Positions 46,081-58,529 of a stretch of 64,000 bases of DNA are shown here, piece by piece. The DNA is taken from the NCBI GenBank assembly GCA_009617715.1, contig VTFK01000004.1, forward strand, positions 124,001-188,000. The letters run 5' to 3'. Position 1 is the stretch's first letter, and each line of letters starts with the position of its first letter. Source of the DNA: Plectrocnemia conspersa. Lineage: Eukaryota > Arthropoda > Insecta > Trichoptera > Polycentropodidae. Position numbers and translations under genes: made by a program. The notes beneath the pieces were generated by a model. That model was not told where the DNA came from, did not search any database, and saw nothing but the letters and a program-made list of their open reading frames with translations.

Positions 46081-47060
46081 TCTGATGTGATATGCTATGG
46101 GGATGATACGGTCGTGGGTTGCCAGTCTATTTCCGTTGTGTTTATGGAGTAGCAATGGCCTATTGACCCTAAAACCTTCGGTATAGACTATTGCTCTTAT
46201 AAATACGAGGTCCGATCGTAAATGAATCCGACGTTATTTATTTGCGCCATGTAGTTACATCCTAGGGTCAGAGACTAACCCTGCTTGAAAATTTGTACTC
46301 CATTTGTGAGTATGTCTGATTTTTTACAGAACGTGCAGACCATCTATTGTTTCTGGGCAGTCGGGATAGTCGCACTTGTATTTATTTAAATACATATGCA
46401 GCAAAGCGCTAATGCACTCTGCACAGAAAAAAATACACACAGATTGCATTATATATATTAATGGCTAGAATAAAATGCGTCCACCTACTGCGAGTGCTTG
46501 GATGAGAACAAATCAATTCTATCCAATATAGATTGTTTAAGTCACAATATTTGAAAAAGTGCTGGTAAATAGGTAGCACACAGAAATGAAGTTTCCCTAG
46601 AATTTACGGATTGTGTATATTCTCTATTAACAGCTTAAAGAAGTAGGTACTTTATTAAGTACGCCCGTTGACGCGACTCGACGAAATCATATCGCAGCAT
46701 TCCTTGTAGGGTTTTGTGGAAAATAAATATAGATAATATGTATATTTTCTCTCTTTTTTGACCTTTTGTATTAAAAGTGAGTCGGTTATATTATTTTGCA
46801 ACCAGACAAGATATCCGTGCTATATGGTTATTATACAAGGCACATGGTGCCTTCGAGCTCATAGAACATATTTTGCCTGTTTTCTAATAATACCATTAAT
46901 AAAAAAAAAAAAACATTTAGACTGAGATTAGAATCTTTAGAAATTCTCGATGTGGCAATGTATTTACTATTTGTGCTGCCTATATAAAACATTTCAACGA
47001 TTTGAAAAGTATGATTCAAATTGCTGATTTTTTCAATACGGTTTTTAATGTGCATCTGTT
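46081..47060. other. Non-coding stretch, no feature recognised
   Basis: This is moderately AT-rich unique sequence without supported exon, repeat or RNA gene. The 74-codon minus frame at 46831-47055 shows nothing recognisable. Confidence 0.5.
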
Positions 47061-47740
47061 AATAGGCATTTTTGTCGAATATGATGTTAACTTTTAGTGA
47101 ATTCCTTTTATTTTCTCTACAAAATACTAGCTGTAAAATGACGGCGATTTAAAATTAGTACGATCTAAAAAAATAACCATTTTGATGAAAATTCCATTTT
47201 TTGTCACTGAATGCGTAGTCATATTTTTGTCGAATATGACGTTTACTTCTCGTGAATTCCTTTTATTATATCTCCTTTATACTAGCTGTAAAAAATCAAT
47301 CATTTTGTGGAGAAATTCAAACTCATCAATTTTGTTAAGAATTAAAGCATGACCAACCTTATCAAAAACCCGTTCTAAATCAGTGTAGATGATATACTTG
47401 CCTGTATCATTTTTTTTGTTACTTAATGGGCAGTCATATTTTTGTCGAATATGACGTTTACTTCCTTTTATTTTATCTGCTTTATACTAGCTGTAAAATG
47501 ACGTCGATTTAAAGAGTACGATTAATAAAATGAATCATTTTGTGAAAAAACCCAAACTTATAATTGTTTAAGAATTAAAGCACGACAAACTTTATCAAAA
47601 GCCTGTTCAAAATCAATGTAGATGATCTAATTGATTGCCTATATCGAGATTTTTCGACGCAAATTGGAAAAACTAAATTCGTTGCTTCTGATCTCAATAC
47701 CCGAAAATCAATTTTATGAAAGGCAAATATAACAACTCAA
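47060..47740 (-). pseudogene. Tandemly repeated LINE reverse transcriptase motif-A fragments
   Basis: On the minus strand, about 47320-47400 encodes YIIYTDLERVFDKVGHALIL, and about 47575-47625 encodes IYIDFEQAFDKVCRALIL. Both match motif A of non-LTR reverse transcriptases (Y-x-D-F-x-K-A-F-D-x-V-x-H), whose first Asp binds metal. Each is followed by an I/L-x-F-L-Q-L-like stretch with a stop. TCGAATATGA(T/C)GTT(T/A)AC marks three units at about 47073, 47229 and 47449. Further along the minus-strand reading, 47660-47690 resembles the RS..NLV block that precedes motif A in jockey-like enzymes, after a one-base shift. Multiple stops and shifts make every unit non-functional. The catalytic YADD region is absent, so these are truncated copies multiplied in tandem. 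Confidence 0.75.
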
Positions 47741-49544
47741 ATGTTTTTATATATTTTTTTCGTCAAAATAATGTGAAAATTGACCTATTACAAAATTATA
47801 GAGCCAATTGTCAAGCTCAACAGTTTATTTTATCATATAAAATACACAATTTAACAATCGAATAGCAGTCGAATTGGCGAGTCGTGAAAGTTATTGCGTT
47901 TGGCGAGTGATTCTGATGTGATGTAGTGTAAAATATTTTATATTGCTCCTTTTATGACGCTTGGATGAATGTGAGATAATGCAAAATGAGAGCTGATTGA
48001 ATTAGTTTTTAGCTCTATTTCCAAAATCATCACTGGTTTCAATGTGGCTGTACGATAATTACAATGGATAGTTCAAACGAGTTTCGAAGCTTACAAATGT
48101 AAGTGTTTATTTGGATGGCTTTTGAATTTCTGCGTGGTTATTGTGCAGTTCTGGGTGTTCTGCCGATCTCTGATGCTTTTTTTTTTTTTTGCAGATTTGT
48201 AATGATTATTAATAAAAACCCTTACATTATAAACTGTGTAGCTCAACACATTATTGCTATTAATAATATATTTAGCTACATGTTCCTTTATTTTCTAGCA
48301 TTGAGTATAATATGTATATATTTATTCCAAGAATTGTATATATTAACAATAAATATGATTCTAAGAACAAACATATGAATAAGTAAAAAAATACAGGAAT
48401 TTAACTGCTTTTTCAACTTTAATGCTTTGGTTGAAAGAGCCATAAATTATTAAATTAAATATTATTATTCATTTAAATAAAATACATAGAAAAAGAAATA
48501 CACATAGTTCTGAACTTCAATGTTTAAGATTAAAACCCACACGTATTTTAAGAAATTGAACGAAGTTAATTTCAAATCAATATTTAATGATCAAATATGT
48601 ATATATATTAATTAATTGTTCAGTTCTCTTCACAAAATTTACTCTTGTGCAAGGTCACGTGAGATATATGACTTGCCAATTCTCGAATGTTTTAAAACTC
48701 TTAAGCCAATTTATGTAGAGTCATAGCATAATTGCATTTCCTGTTATCAATACCGCCAAACACTAATGCAACTCTACTTTTAGAAACAAACATTGTTTCG
48801 AAATATACCAAGAAAGCGGATGTTATTCTATTGGACAAAAATAACTTCCTACGTGTTTTTTATTTTGTTTTATCGCCTGTCAGTTTTATTTCATCAGCAA
48901 TGAAATTAAAAAAAAAAACATTTTCATTACTCGATTAATTTGATCTCAATTTTTTATTAAATAAACTTATGATTGAAATATCAAAAAGATTATGCTACGC
49001 GGCTTTACAGCTCTCTACACTTTCTCAATGTAATTACAGTTTATAAAAAATATTTTTTTATGGAGAGTAATCTTAAGCATTGGGGTTTGTTTTTATTGTA
49101 TTATTTTTTTACCATAATCAAAATCGGTTCATTTTACAATATTTTAAATTGCACGCGCGGATAATTTTGCTAGGACGATTCCCATATCGACGATTTTCCA
49201 ACTGCGGGGATTAATCGAGCAATATTAATAAGCGTAATTTGTATTAATGATATATTCGGAATACGAATCGCTACGTGGACCACGACGCTCCCGGGAAATT
49301 CGAAACCGCGCCCCATCCGAAACCTCTGAATAATCCAGCAGTCGAATCGGGCAGGGTTCAAAGAACGATTGACACAATGAATATTAAAAAAATGCGGTGT
49401 CGAAAAGAATCCGTTCAAATGTTGAAAACAAAATGCCAACTTGGAAAACACACTGGGAAAATATATAAAATATGTAAGGCAAAATCACCATTTATTGACA
49501 CATTAACACTCGGTTTAATAAAGAATACATACATTTTTTATAGG
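47741..49544. other. AT-rich non-coding stretch
   Basis: No gene is supported. A poly(T) run lies near 48178-48190. The part at 49160-49440 is unique and less AT-rich, with frames of about 93 codons open on both strands and no domain. It may be a regulatory element. Confidence 0.5.
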
Positions 49545-49870
49545 ATTCGATGTCAATGACTTATCTATAAATTCGAATATTATCGTGTTTGGAAAATAAT
49601 AATCTATAATTATTATATATTATAATTTTTGTCGATTATCACAGATTAAGGTTTCTTAGATTTTCCTAATCTCACATATAAATAATTAAAACTAAAATCT
49701 AGTTGTGCATAGGGATATGTATTGATTGTATTGTGTAATAATAATTTATATTTAATGTAATAGATGCCATTGATTTACAGACTGATTTCAGTCTAGTGTT
49801 TTACTTATTACATAGTATAATAGTTGTTGATTGTTTTTACTTTGTTGAAATTATAATGGACCTTATTGTT
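49545..49870 (+). repeat. Family D dispersed repeat, copy next to a DNA transposon
   Basis: It contains CGATTATCACAGATTAAGG, TTTCTTAGATTTTCC, then ATTGATTTACAGACTGATTT, CAGTCTAGTGTTTTACTTA and TAGTTGTTGATTG, the order seen at 6290-6470. The family F transposon begins directly after. Confidence 0.6.
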
Positions 49871-49877
49871 TTATGTC

Positions 49878-50910
49878 TGCACTACACTCTGGAAGTTGGC
49901 CAAGGTTGGCCAAGGACGGAGAATATAGTGGGTTACTTCGGTCGAGTTCGGTTCTGCCCGCTCTAAAATCTCTCGGAAGTTGTCCGAGGTTACCGAGAAC
50001 GGGAAGTAAAGTAGGGGTAATTCAGTCGACTTGGCCAGCTTCGAGCGCTTCAGAACATTGTCGGTATTATTTCCGAGTCAAAGGGACCGAAGTCGGAGCT
50101 GCTCTTTCGAGTGCGAGCGGTGAGATACTTCCCCTTTCGCTCTCTCGCGTGTTAAGTGACGACAGTGAGAGAGATAATGATATGTTGTTTCGCAAACTGA
50201 GATAGAACGAGTAACTCGGTTCAATTTCAGTATGCGCGTAGGCGTCCTATGGTCAACACGCATGTCGCGTGGTCAAGTTATAATACCACATGCTTATCGG
50301 GGACTTGAACAGACTCTTACTGACATCTTTGAATATTTTAGGGCACCAAAAGTGATTAATTATATTTTTGATAGTATATTCTTCTAACAGATATCGTTAT
50401 TATATTTTTTTTCATATAAAATTAAATAATTAAAAAATAATTAGTGGTACTTGATTTTGTTAAAAAAATTGTTTCGAATATCCTTATGTATTTTCCTAGA
50501 TCGGTTTATATAAATGTCACACCATAACGAATTCTTATTTAGAATCGATGGCGACAAGTTCTAGGATAGTCACAGATGTGGCGTTCGTATTCTAAAGTAT
50601 CATTTTTATGCCTTATGGCATTTTTCAAAAGCCGACAATGATTTTGCGTAAATTGAATATTTACGACCGAAAAGGTTTCACTGATATTGTATTGGTGAGT
50701 GCCCACACTAACTTTGATAATTATCAGTAGCGTAATTTTAATAATATGACAATTTAACAATTGCAATTATTTGGCACATTTTTCGATCGCGCGCAAATAT
50801 GCCGGCTGTACGTGACAGAATCCGCCGTCCGGACGGCGTATGAAATTTGCGAGTCTCGGTAGACTTCAGTTGTAACTTCGGTTCGAACAACTTCCAGAGA
50901 GTGTAGTGCA
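49878..50910. mobile_element. Family F terminal-inverted-repeat element, copy 1 (complete)
   Basis: The left end TGCACTACACTCTGGAAGTT and the right end, reversed, TGCACTACACTCTCTGGAAG are inverted repeats (the left has lost one CT). The interior is shared with 57283-58284 along almost its whole length, including CGGAGAATATAGTGGGTTAC, TCTCGGAAGTTGTCCGAGGT, CGTAGGCGTCCTATGGTCAA and TTTTGCGTAAATTGAATATT. A 110-codon frame in the left half has no transposase motif, so this is a non-autonomous DNA transposon of about 1.03 kb. Flanking target duplications are not clear and the superfamily is unassigned. Confidence 0.75.
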
Positions 50911-50949
50911 GGTACTAAGTTGTCAAAGGGTTGGAATAAAAGATTATTT

Positions 50950-51050
50950 TTATAAATACAAATTTAAGTCTGCTACGAAGACCCGAACCCGTGGCCTCTG
51001 GGTTATCAGTCCAGTGCATTACAGACTACGCTATTCCGGTCTATAACATC
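50950..51050 (-). mobile_element. tRNA-derived SINE, head only
   Basis: On the minus strand it reads CCGGAATAGCGTAGTCTG (A box), then AACCCAGAGGCCACGGGTTC (B-box side) and TAGCAGACTTAAATTTG. Only about 95 bases of head are present, directly downstream of the family F element. Confidence 0.8.
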
Positions 51051-52313
51051 ATATTTCTTGTATAGACACTTACTGCCCTTTGTTTGGGTTTATTTAAAAT
51101 GAGCATTTGTACATGACCTTAATCCGTCGGCGTGACTTACAATATTGTTTTGCAAGCTGCAAATATTTTAAATTGAGTATCACATCAAATATAATAATAC
51201 TCTTTGCATATCTTAAAAAAATGTTTTGCTTTTTTTCAAGATACTTTCTCTTAACATTTCATTTATTTGAAACAATTCCTTAATACTCGGTTCACCCATT
51301 TGAAAACAGTTTCACCACAATCAGAATAAAATTTAATTAAAAACTTTTTTACCATTAGCATAAAACAGCAAAAAAAAATCAGCTCTGCGCCGCCCATGTC
51401 CGCATTATTCTGTCGTCGAGCAAGTTTTCTGCAAAACACATACACACACCCGATAAGCCCCGTCCTGTGCAAATTTGTCCTACACCTCGTTTTCATGCAA
51501 ACAGAGTCTTGTCAGCGGGCCCCCTTTTCGGTTCGCACCCATTCCCAGCGGGGTCAGGATCCGGGGTCTCCTTCGGCGATATATCTTTCGACCGGTCGTT
51601 AATATCCCAGGTAGGTACGTGTTATTAATAACGGTTGTCGCTCTTAGCAACCGCCCAAACTTTTAAATGTCTACGTATTTATTATTTGACGGCGCAGCTG
51701 TGCGACCGGCCCGCGCTTTAAAACCCCTGCCTGCCTACCCTGCCGCCTCCCTGGACTATTGCGTAATTTCAGGCTAAACTCCTCGGATCGACCCTCGCGG
51801 AGCCGGCTGAAATGATGTTAGCTTAGATCTAATTTTTCGTAACGCACTGTTAAATTCTTTAGTGAGTCTCGTACTTTGAGTAGATAGGGTAAGAGAGAGA
51901 GGATCTTACTTAGCTCAGTACACTTAAAACGTATTTACATTTAATACATTGATTTTCGATACATTATACATTGTAAGGGTCTCTTCATATACAATAGGGG
52001 TGTAATTTATCAGGGCGGATATTTTATGCCTTTTTTAATGATATTGTGGCAATATTACGAAGCGGCGCCATTAATTAGAGGTACATCCCTTAATGGTCAT
52101 TCTAACAAGGACGCAACTTTAATGGGTAGAGTCGTTACTTGGCCGCTTTTAAAATCATTTTATGATTAAATTAAATTTTGGAACGACACCATAATTTAAT
52201 ATTTAAAGTCATAACCTATAAAAAATTATAAGAAATTTGAATTGATATTGTTGTAAGGGTCTCGGATGCCAGGGTATTTCAGATGCAACTCATAGCCATT
52301 CGAATGGTGGAAC
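51051..52313. other. Stretch with a unique GC-richer island at 51.38-51.80 kb
   Basis: The island holds a donor-like ATCCCAG|GTAGGT near 51609 and two frames of about 65 codons on the + strand. No acceptor partner or recognisable peptide supports an exon. The stretch 51800-52300 is AT-rich apart from scattered unique sequence. It may be a conserved non-coding or promoter-proximal region. Confidence 0.4.
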
Positions 52314-52509
52314 CAGTGGCGTAGCTAAAGTATGTGCCGCCCCATACTTAAATTAATAAATTCGTTATTATTAAGCTCTTGTTATTCGTGGTTGTATATA
52401 TGTTTTAGTGCATTCAGGGTTAAGAACCACACTAGACGATCCCATCGCGAATATGCCGCTCCCAAGCAAGTGCCGCCTGGGGCGGCCCCTCTCCATAGCT
52501 ACGCCACTG
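52314..52509. mobile_element. hAT-type MITE with 8-bp target duplication
   Basis: The ends CAGTGGCGTAGCTA and TAGCTACGCCACTG are exact inverted repeats. The flanks GGTGGAAC (52306-52313) and GATGGAAC (52510-52517) match at 7 of 8 bases, the target duplication length of hAT transposons. The element is 196 bases, encodes nothing of its own, and would need a transposase from elsewhere. The 81-codon frame at 52332-52577 crosses its boundary and is incidental. Confidence 0.85.
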
Positions 52510-52517
52510 GATGGAAC

Positions 52518-55500
52518 ATATTCTATATAGAGTGGTTCTGTAAAGAAGCAATTATCTCGTCACTAAGCCGTTGCTAAGAAGCGGCAATTAACCGCCACAT
52601 AGTCATACAAAAGATCCGAGCATTTTCTCATGCGAAAAACGAAGCACCTCTACAATACTCGAATATAATTTCAGCCTTACAAATAAAAAAATATATTTTA
52701 ACATACATTGTTTGTTTTAGATATTTTTTTACTAAATTTTATATAACTAAAATCTATTTAAATAAGGCGGCAGCGTAGTGCAAAATATTCAAATATTTTA
52801 TTCACATTAATGTTTTACTTTTACATTTACTTTTAAAGTTACATTTTTATGAAAGCAATCTGGTCAAAGTAAGAAATATTTAAAAAAAAAGTTGGACCTG
52901 TCATGATCACAAATTAGTTAGTCTTAAATATAATCACAAACCTCATAAAAAACATAAAATTATGTATATATAATAAAATATTATATAAGATTAGCTTGTA
53001 GCTGTGTCATGCGTAATTGATGCTGAATGTGAACGCGAAGAAACTAATCTCACAAAAATAAGTAATCGAGTTTTTGCGCAATTTCATATAGTTCCGGAAA
53101 TTCTCTCATTATTTGGATAAAAAAAAACATGTATTGACAGTCAACTTATCTTTTTACGAGATAAATGGATTTCGGATAACTAGACTGGGAAATGGAGGCG
53201 GAATGAAAAGCGCTTTCTAATCATCGAGTCGTGAGCTTTTGTATATCGTTTTGTCAATGTATTTTTTATTTCTATATTACTTTATATATTGTTCCATTTT
53301 GCATTTTTTAAGGTGCGGGTTAAATGTTTTTTTACCTGTTGCTGGTGGATTTCACAAATATAATAATATCCGCTATAGATATGTATACTTTATATTTATG
53401 AAAGCTCATGGTATTATATTGTGCGAATTATTGATAAACTTTTGACAGGTGATCAACCTTATCTTATAGATACGAATACAATTTGATCACATCTTTCAAG
53501 TTGCGATACAGTTTCTAAAATTCCTGTCGCAGATACCGATCGTCTCCAAAGTTTTCCAATTAGCTTCGTTTAATTTATTTGGAGTTAGTCAGCGGCGAAG
53601 TAGCCGAGGCATTCGACTGTCAAATTCAGCACGCTGCGAAATCAATCGTAGCAAGTGGGCAAGGAAGAGGAGTTGGGGTCGGGTGGTTTGCGGCCGAAAG
53701 AAAATTATTTGTCGCGCACATAAAACGATTTTCCTTCGCGTTGTGTTTTATTTTCTTTTAATTTTCCGACCGACTTGCCCCGTTCCCCGACCGACCTACT
53801 ACGCTACTCCAAACGGGGCATTATGTGTTGTATACGAAATGGAAAGGTATCGTTTACGTTTCTACGTGGGCGAATCAAAAGTTTGCGACTGACAGGCAGC
53901 GATGAAAAATAACGCCAGTTACGTGCAATATTTCAAAACACTTTTCTTTTTTAAAAATAGTAAATTTGCCATCATTACCTTTCAGAAACATACATAAAAT
54001 ATTTTATGATCGGCATATTATGCCGATCGTAAAATATCCTACTCAAGGTAAAAAAATCTAGCTTAAATAAATAAAACACTTCTCTCGGTAGTGATTTCTT
54101 TGTTGTACAATACGTATATTTTTTCAAATATGATAATGCTTTCTTTCGTGTCTTTGATTGGCATCTTGGATATAGGAAAAGTCGCACGGAATAGAAACAT
54201 TTTTAAGCCTGTATCGCCAAATTGACGGGCCATTATTTTCACCGCCTGCTGTATGTTTTTTTTCATATAATACAGACATTTGGTTCATAGATGTTAACAC
54301 AATGTTTTAGTTTTTGTGGGTAGATATAAAAGAACGCGTTGTTAAACATCAGAGTTTAAAAATGGTAGATTCTACCCTTCCCATGGATAATCATCAGCGC
54401 ATATAACGAATAGGTACTATCTAACCCGTCGGTTAAGATGCCGGATAACTGCAACATGACACGAAATTTAAAAGTAAATGTCTCACATTCAACATGATTT
54501 TCCTCGAAACAAATTGACGAATCATTTTTTGTCAGACTATGAAATATTAAACATAAACAGTACTTTCAACCAAAGACTGCAACTAGTTGTAAAATAAAAA
54601 TAATTGCGTCTCTTATTTTTTTTATCGAACTTCATACATACAAATGCCGCTTATGGCTTAGCTATATACGATCGCTTTTATTTTTATTATTTTAAGGTTG
54701 TTTTTCAAATTTCCCTGAGAGTACTCGAAGTTCATTCACTTTTGCGACTCTTGAGTGGCAAGATCCTTAACAGATATAATATGCGTCTGTGAACAAGTAC
54801 TAATATACTTGAATGATACTTAAGTACGTTTCTTTGGAATTGGGATAATATAAATAATGCTTAGTTAACATTGTATATATTTATATCTGATAAACATGTT
54901 TAACTTTTAGAGCAAATTACTTTGTAGCCTTTGTAAAACTTTCAAAATATGTAAAACAAATTAATTGTTTCTCATTTTATTTTGAAAATGAATACTAGAA
55001 CAATTTATCACGCTTAAAAGTGTATTCACACAGATTAGGATCCGCTCTCTTTACAAAAAGACATGGAGTCACTTTAGAAGTGGTCAATCGACAATCGACG
55101 TCACTGTCATACTGAATATTTAAGTACCACTTCGCTTCTAACTAGAAATAAAGGAGAGTTCACCTTAATTAACCCCAAATGAAAGTACTCCGAATCTACG
55201 AAGACGTCACTTTGACTGTATACACCCGAAATCCAAGAGTTAAACTCGATCTTTAATACGATTCCACATTTAAAACAGTCGTCAATAAAAAATATCTGTA
55301 GTCGTAGTGGAAATGGTCTATCGATAATCGGTTCTATAGTTATATTGTATTATTTTCCAGATCCCAATGCTCCATGGGATTTTTTTACAGTTTAGGCGAA
55401 GGTATTTTAAATAAAAAACTTCCGTCAAAGACTCGAAAGTGACGTTCGAACGGTGATGGCGATTTGTATGCACATCGCCAAAGTTTCGAGTATGCTCGGC

Positions 55501-55754
55501 TTCGTTACGCGGAGCGCTTGTTACTTCAACAATTTATTTGTGATTCACATTCTGTACGATACGCTAGCTCGTAGCGTTCTCGAATATGTCTACTTTATCT
55601 AAAATCATACTTTGTTGTTGGAGAGGATTTAAATAAATATATCAGATATCTTAACCTTTCGGACCTCACGGACCATTAAACTCAAAATTATGTATCTCGT
55701 GGATCACTACCATATTTTTTTATGCAAATAACATTCTATGTTACTTATAATGCT
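52518..55754. other. Mostly AT-rich stretch with a unique GC-richer island
   Basis: The island at about 53560-53900 has + strand frames of 60 to 69 codons without domain or splice support. A long palindrome at 53999-54037 is listed separately. The parts 54980-55350 and 55430-55620 are unique with moderate G+C. In the first, GTGGTCAATCGACAATCG near 55080 is echoed by ATGGTCTATCGATAATCG near 55314. Confidence 0.45.
53999..54037. repeat. Near-perfect 39-bp palindrome
   Basis: Arms of 19 bases (53999-54017 and 54019-54037) are reverse complements with one mismatch and a single central base. The core is GATCGGCATA and TATGCCGATC. It could form a cruciform or mark a transposon relic. Confidence 0.85.
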
Positions 55755-56011
55755 TGCACTACACTCTCTGGAAATTGTCCAACTGAAGTCGGCCGAGGTC
55801 GCCGACTTTCGAGTAGCGGCCACACTGCCACAAATTTTATATGCCGTCCGGACGGCGGACGTGAACGACGACCGCACGGCGGCTGCTGCCACGTACAGCT
55901 GGCATATTTGCGCGCGATCGAAAACTGTGCCAAATAATCGCAATTTTTAAATTGTCATATTAATACGCTACTGATAATTATAAAAGTTTGTGTGGGCACC
56001 AATACAATACC
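55755..56011. mobile_element. Family F element, copy 3 (one end only, inverted)
   Basis: It begins TGCACTACACTCTCTGGAAA and corresponds to the right end of copies 1 and 2 in reverse: TTTGCGCGCGATCGAAAA, TTAAATTGTCATATTA, CGCTACTGATAATTATAAAA, TTTGTGTGGGCAC. It stops after CCAATACAATAC. Only about 257 of some 1030 bases remain. Frames open on both strands within it are by-products of its high G+C. Confidence 0.75.
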
Positions 56012-57282
56012 GTGTTTGACGCGAAGAGAGAAGCGGCTGTGTAGTGCTTATTAAATTTTTGCTGCCACGACCAATTAAGTGTAATTTGATTATCTTTCTC
56101 ACTTTCTAGATTTTTATGACCGCTACGTTAGAGTTTAAACAGGTTTAAAAGTGCAAGTTAAAAAAATACTGATGAACAAATTAATTATTCTCAAAATGAA
56201 TAATTTTTTAATAACAAGCAATTATAAGTTTGTGATCGGCTGGTCGTAAAATGCATTTTCCCTGGTCCCTTAACTCATTAAAAAAACGATAAATTACTGA
56301 TCTTATGTTTTAAACAATTCTGTTAATTGTTCGACAACAAGAAAAATGCGTTTGGTAATAAAAACCCGAGTTGCTGTATTGTTATTATTCAAATAATGTT
56401 GCCCAAAACTTTTGCACAGTACTGTATATATGTAGCCGCAGTTTGTCGTGACGTCACAAGCTCAGGACAAGAGATTAAACCCATGAGCCTTTTCGTATGA
56501 ATGAAATTAAACAACATGCATTCTGATATTATTATATCACAAAAGAGAATTGCGGGGGCACATATTTGCAGCATGGCACATATATTTTAGTAAACGTAAC
56601 TATTAGCCAAAATGTGCAAAGTGGGTAGCAAAGATTTATATATATAATTATTCATAAAATATACTACAATGAACTCAGTTTAGTTGCTTTTAAGAATGTT
56701 GTTTAATCATAGTTAAACTAATTTTAGCTTAGAATATAATATGTGAAATGAGCTGATGTTCGTAACATTTGCACTGATTGCGATCGAAATTGCGAGAGAG
56801 AACATTAAGTGTGTAACTAACAGTCTTAGTTATGGTTGAATTAGCCAAAATTGAACCTTTGTCGAAAATAGGCAAAAACAACGGAGAGCGTGACTCCTTG
56901 CCATGTTACGCCACACAAATAGGCGTTTAGCGTAAAATGAACGACTTATCAAACAAATCCATCGATATTTCGTTCCTAGTAAATATTAGGACTATAAAAA
57001 TAAATACTCGGTATTTATGCAATTCATCAATAGTTTCCATATTTTAGTTGTGGTAATCAATAAATAGATAAAATCGTAAAACCGCAACCTTAAAATATGT
57101 AACTATATTCGATCCAAAATATACTAATAATGCCTTAGTTTATGTTAAATTATGGTTAAAATAAACATTATTTATTTCAATTATAATTACAAAAAAATAA
57201 TACATATACGCGATATAATAAGAAAAAAAATACATAATTTAATAAAATTGAATGATACGAACCGGAACAGCTTCTTCAGCTT
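56012..57282. other. AT-rich non-coding stretch
   Basis: No gene or repeat family was recognised. Frames are short and AT-driven. Confidence 0.55.
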
Positions 57283-58284
57283 CCAAGGTTGGCCAAGGAC
57301 GGAGAATATAGTGGGTTACTTCGGTCGAGTTCGGTTCTGCCCGCTCTAAAATCTCTCGGAAGTTGTCCGAGGTTACCGAGAACGGGAGGTAAAGTGGGAT
57401 AGTTCAGTCGACTTGGCCATCTTCGAGCGCTTCCGAACATTGTCGGCAAACGGACCGAAGTCGGAGCTGCTCTTTCGAGCGCGAGCGGTGAGATACTTCT
57501 CCTTTCGCTCTCTCGCGTATTAAGTACCGAGAGTGAGAGAAATAATAATATGGTGTTTCGCAAACTGAGATAGAACGAATAACTCGGTTCAATTTCAGTA
57601 TGCGCATAGGCGTCCTATGGTCAACACGCATGATGAGCGCTGTATCGTGGTCACGTGGTCAAGTTATAATACCATATGCTTATCGGCGACTTCAACAGAC
57701 TCTTACTGACATCTTTAAATATTTTTGGGCACCAAAAGGGATTAACTATATTTTTGATTGTATTATATATTCTTCTAACAGATATCGTTATTATATTTTT
57801 TTCATATAAAATTAAATAATAAGTGGTATTTTATGTATTTATTATGTATTTTCCTAGATCGGTTTATATAAATGTCACACCATAACGAATTCTTACTTAG
57901 AATCGATGGCGACAAATTCTAGGATAGTCACAGCTGTGATGTCTGTATTTATCATTATAATTTTCATGCCTTATGGCATTTTGCAAAAGCCGACAAAGAT
58001 TTTGCGTAAATTGAATATTTACGACCGAAAAGTTTTCACTGATATTGTATTGGTGAGTGCCCACACAAACTTTTATAATTATCAGTAGCGTAATTTTAAT
58101 AATATGACAATTCAAAAATTGCACATATTTGGCACATTTTTCGATCGCGCGCAAATATGCCAGCTGTACTTGACAGCAGCTGCCGTGCGGACGTCATTCA
58201 CGGCCGCCGTCCGGACGGAAGTCGGCAACCTCGGCCGACTTCAGTTGAACTTCGGTTCGGACAACTTCCAGAGAGTGTACTGCA
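57283..58284. mobile_element. Family F element, copy 2 (left terminus lost)
   Basis: It aligns with 49895-50910 in the same orientation. It starts inside the element at CCAAGGTTGGCCAAGGACGG and ends ACAACTTCCAGAGAGTGTAC then TGCA. The left inverted repeat is missing. A small insertion (GATGAGCGCTGTATC) at about 57631 is absent from copy 1. Frames of up to 95 codons lack transposase motifs. Confidence 0.8.
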
Positions 58285-58520
58285 AGCATTCCCTATTAAA
58301 ATATGATTTTTAATTACGTTTTTAAATATCACTGGTGTGCTTCTTTCATCAGTTTTTCACGTAATATAAAAATATGTGAATATAGTAATTTTTATTTGAT
58401 AAGCCACAAGGAATTACCAAATCTTTTAACAACATATCTCTTGAGTAACTAATGAAATAAAATAATTAAAATGGCTTCAAAAAATATATTGTCAATGACA
58501 TAGATGCTTTTGGACTTAAT
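58285..58520. other. AT-rich spacer
   Basis: Nothing recognisable is seen between the family F element and the LINE remnant. Confidence 0.5.
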
Positions 58521-58529
58521 GGTAAAACC

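Noticed and set aside
49873..50205. 110-codon open frame
   Set aside because: It lies inside the family F transposon, is not preserved intact in the second copy and has no transposase motif.
51615..51660. RFX-type X-box (GTTGTC and AGCAAC half-sites)
   Set aside because: The half-sites are separated by six bases, more than the one to three expected.
57276..57631. Minus-strand frames of 75 to 95 codons
   Set aside because: They arise from the GC-richer left half of a family F copy.
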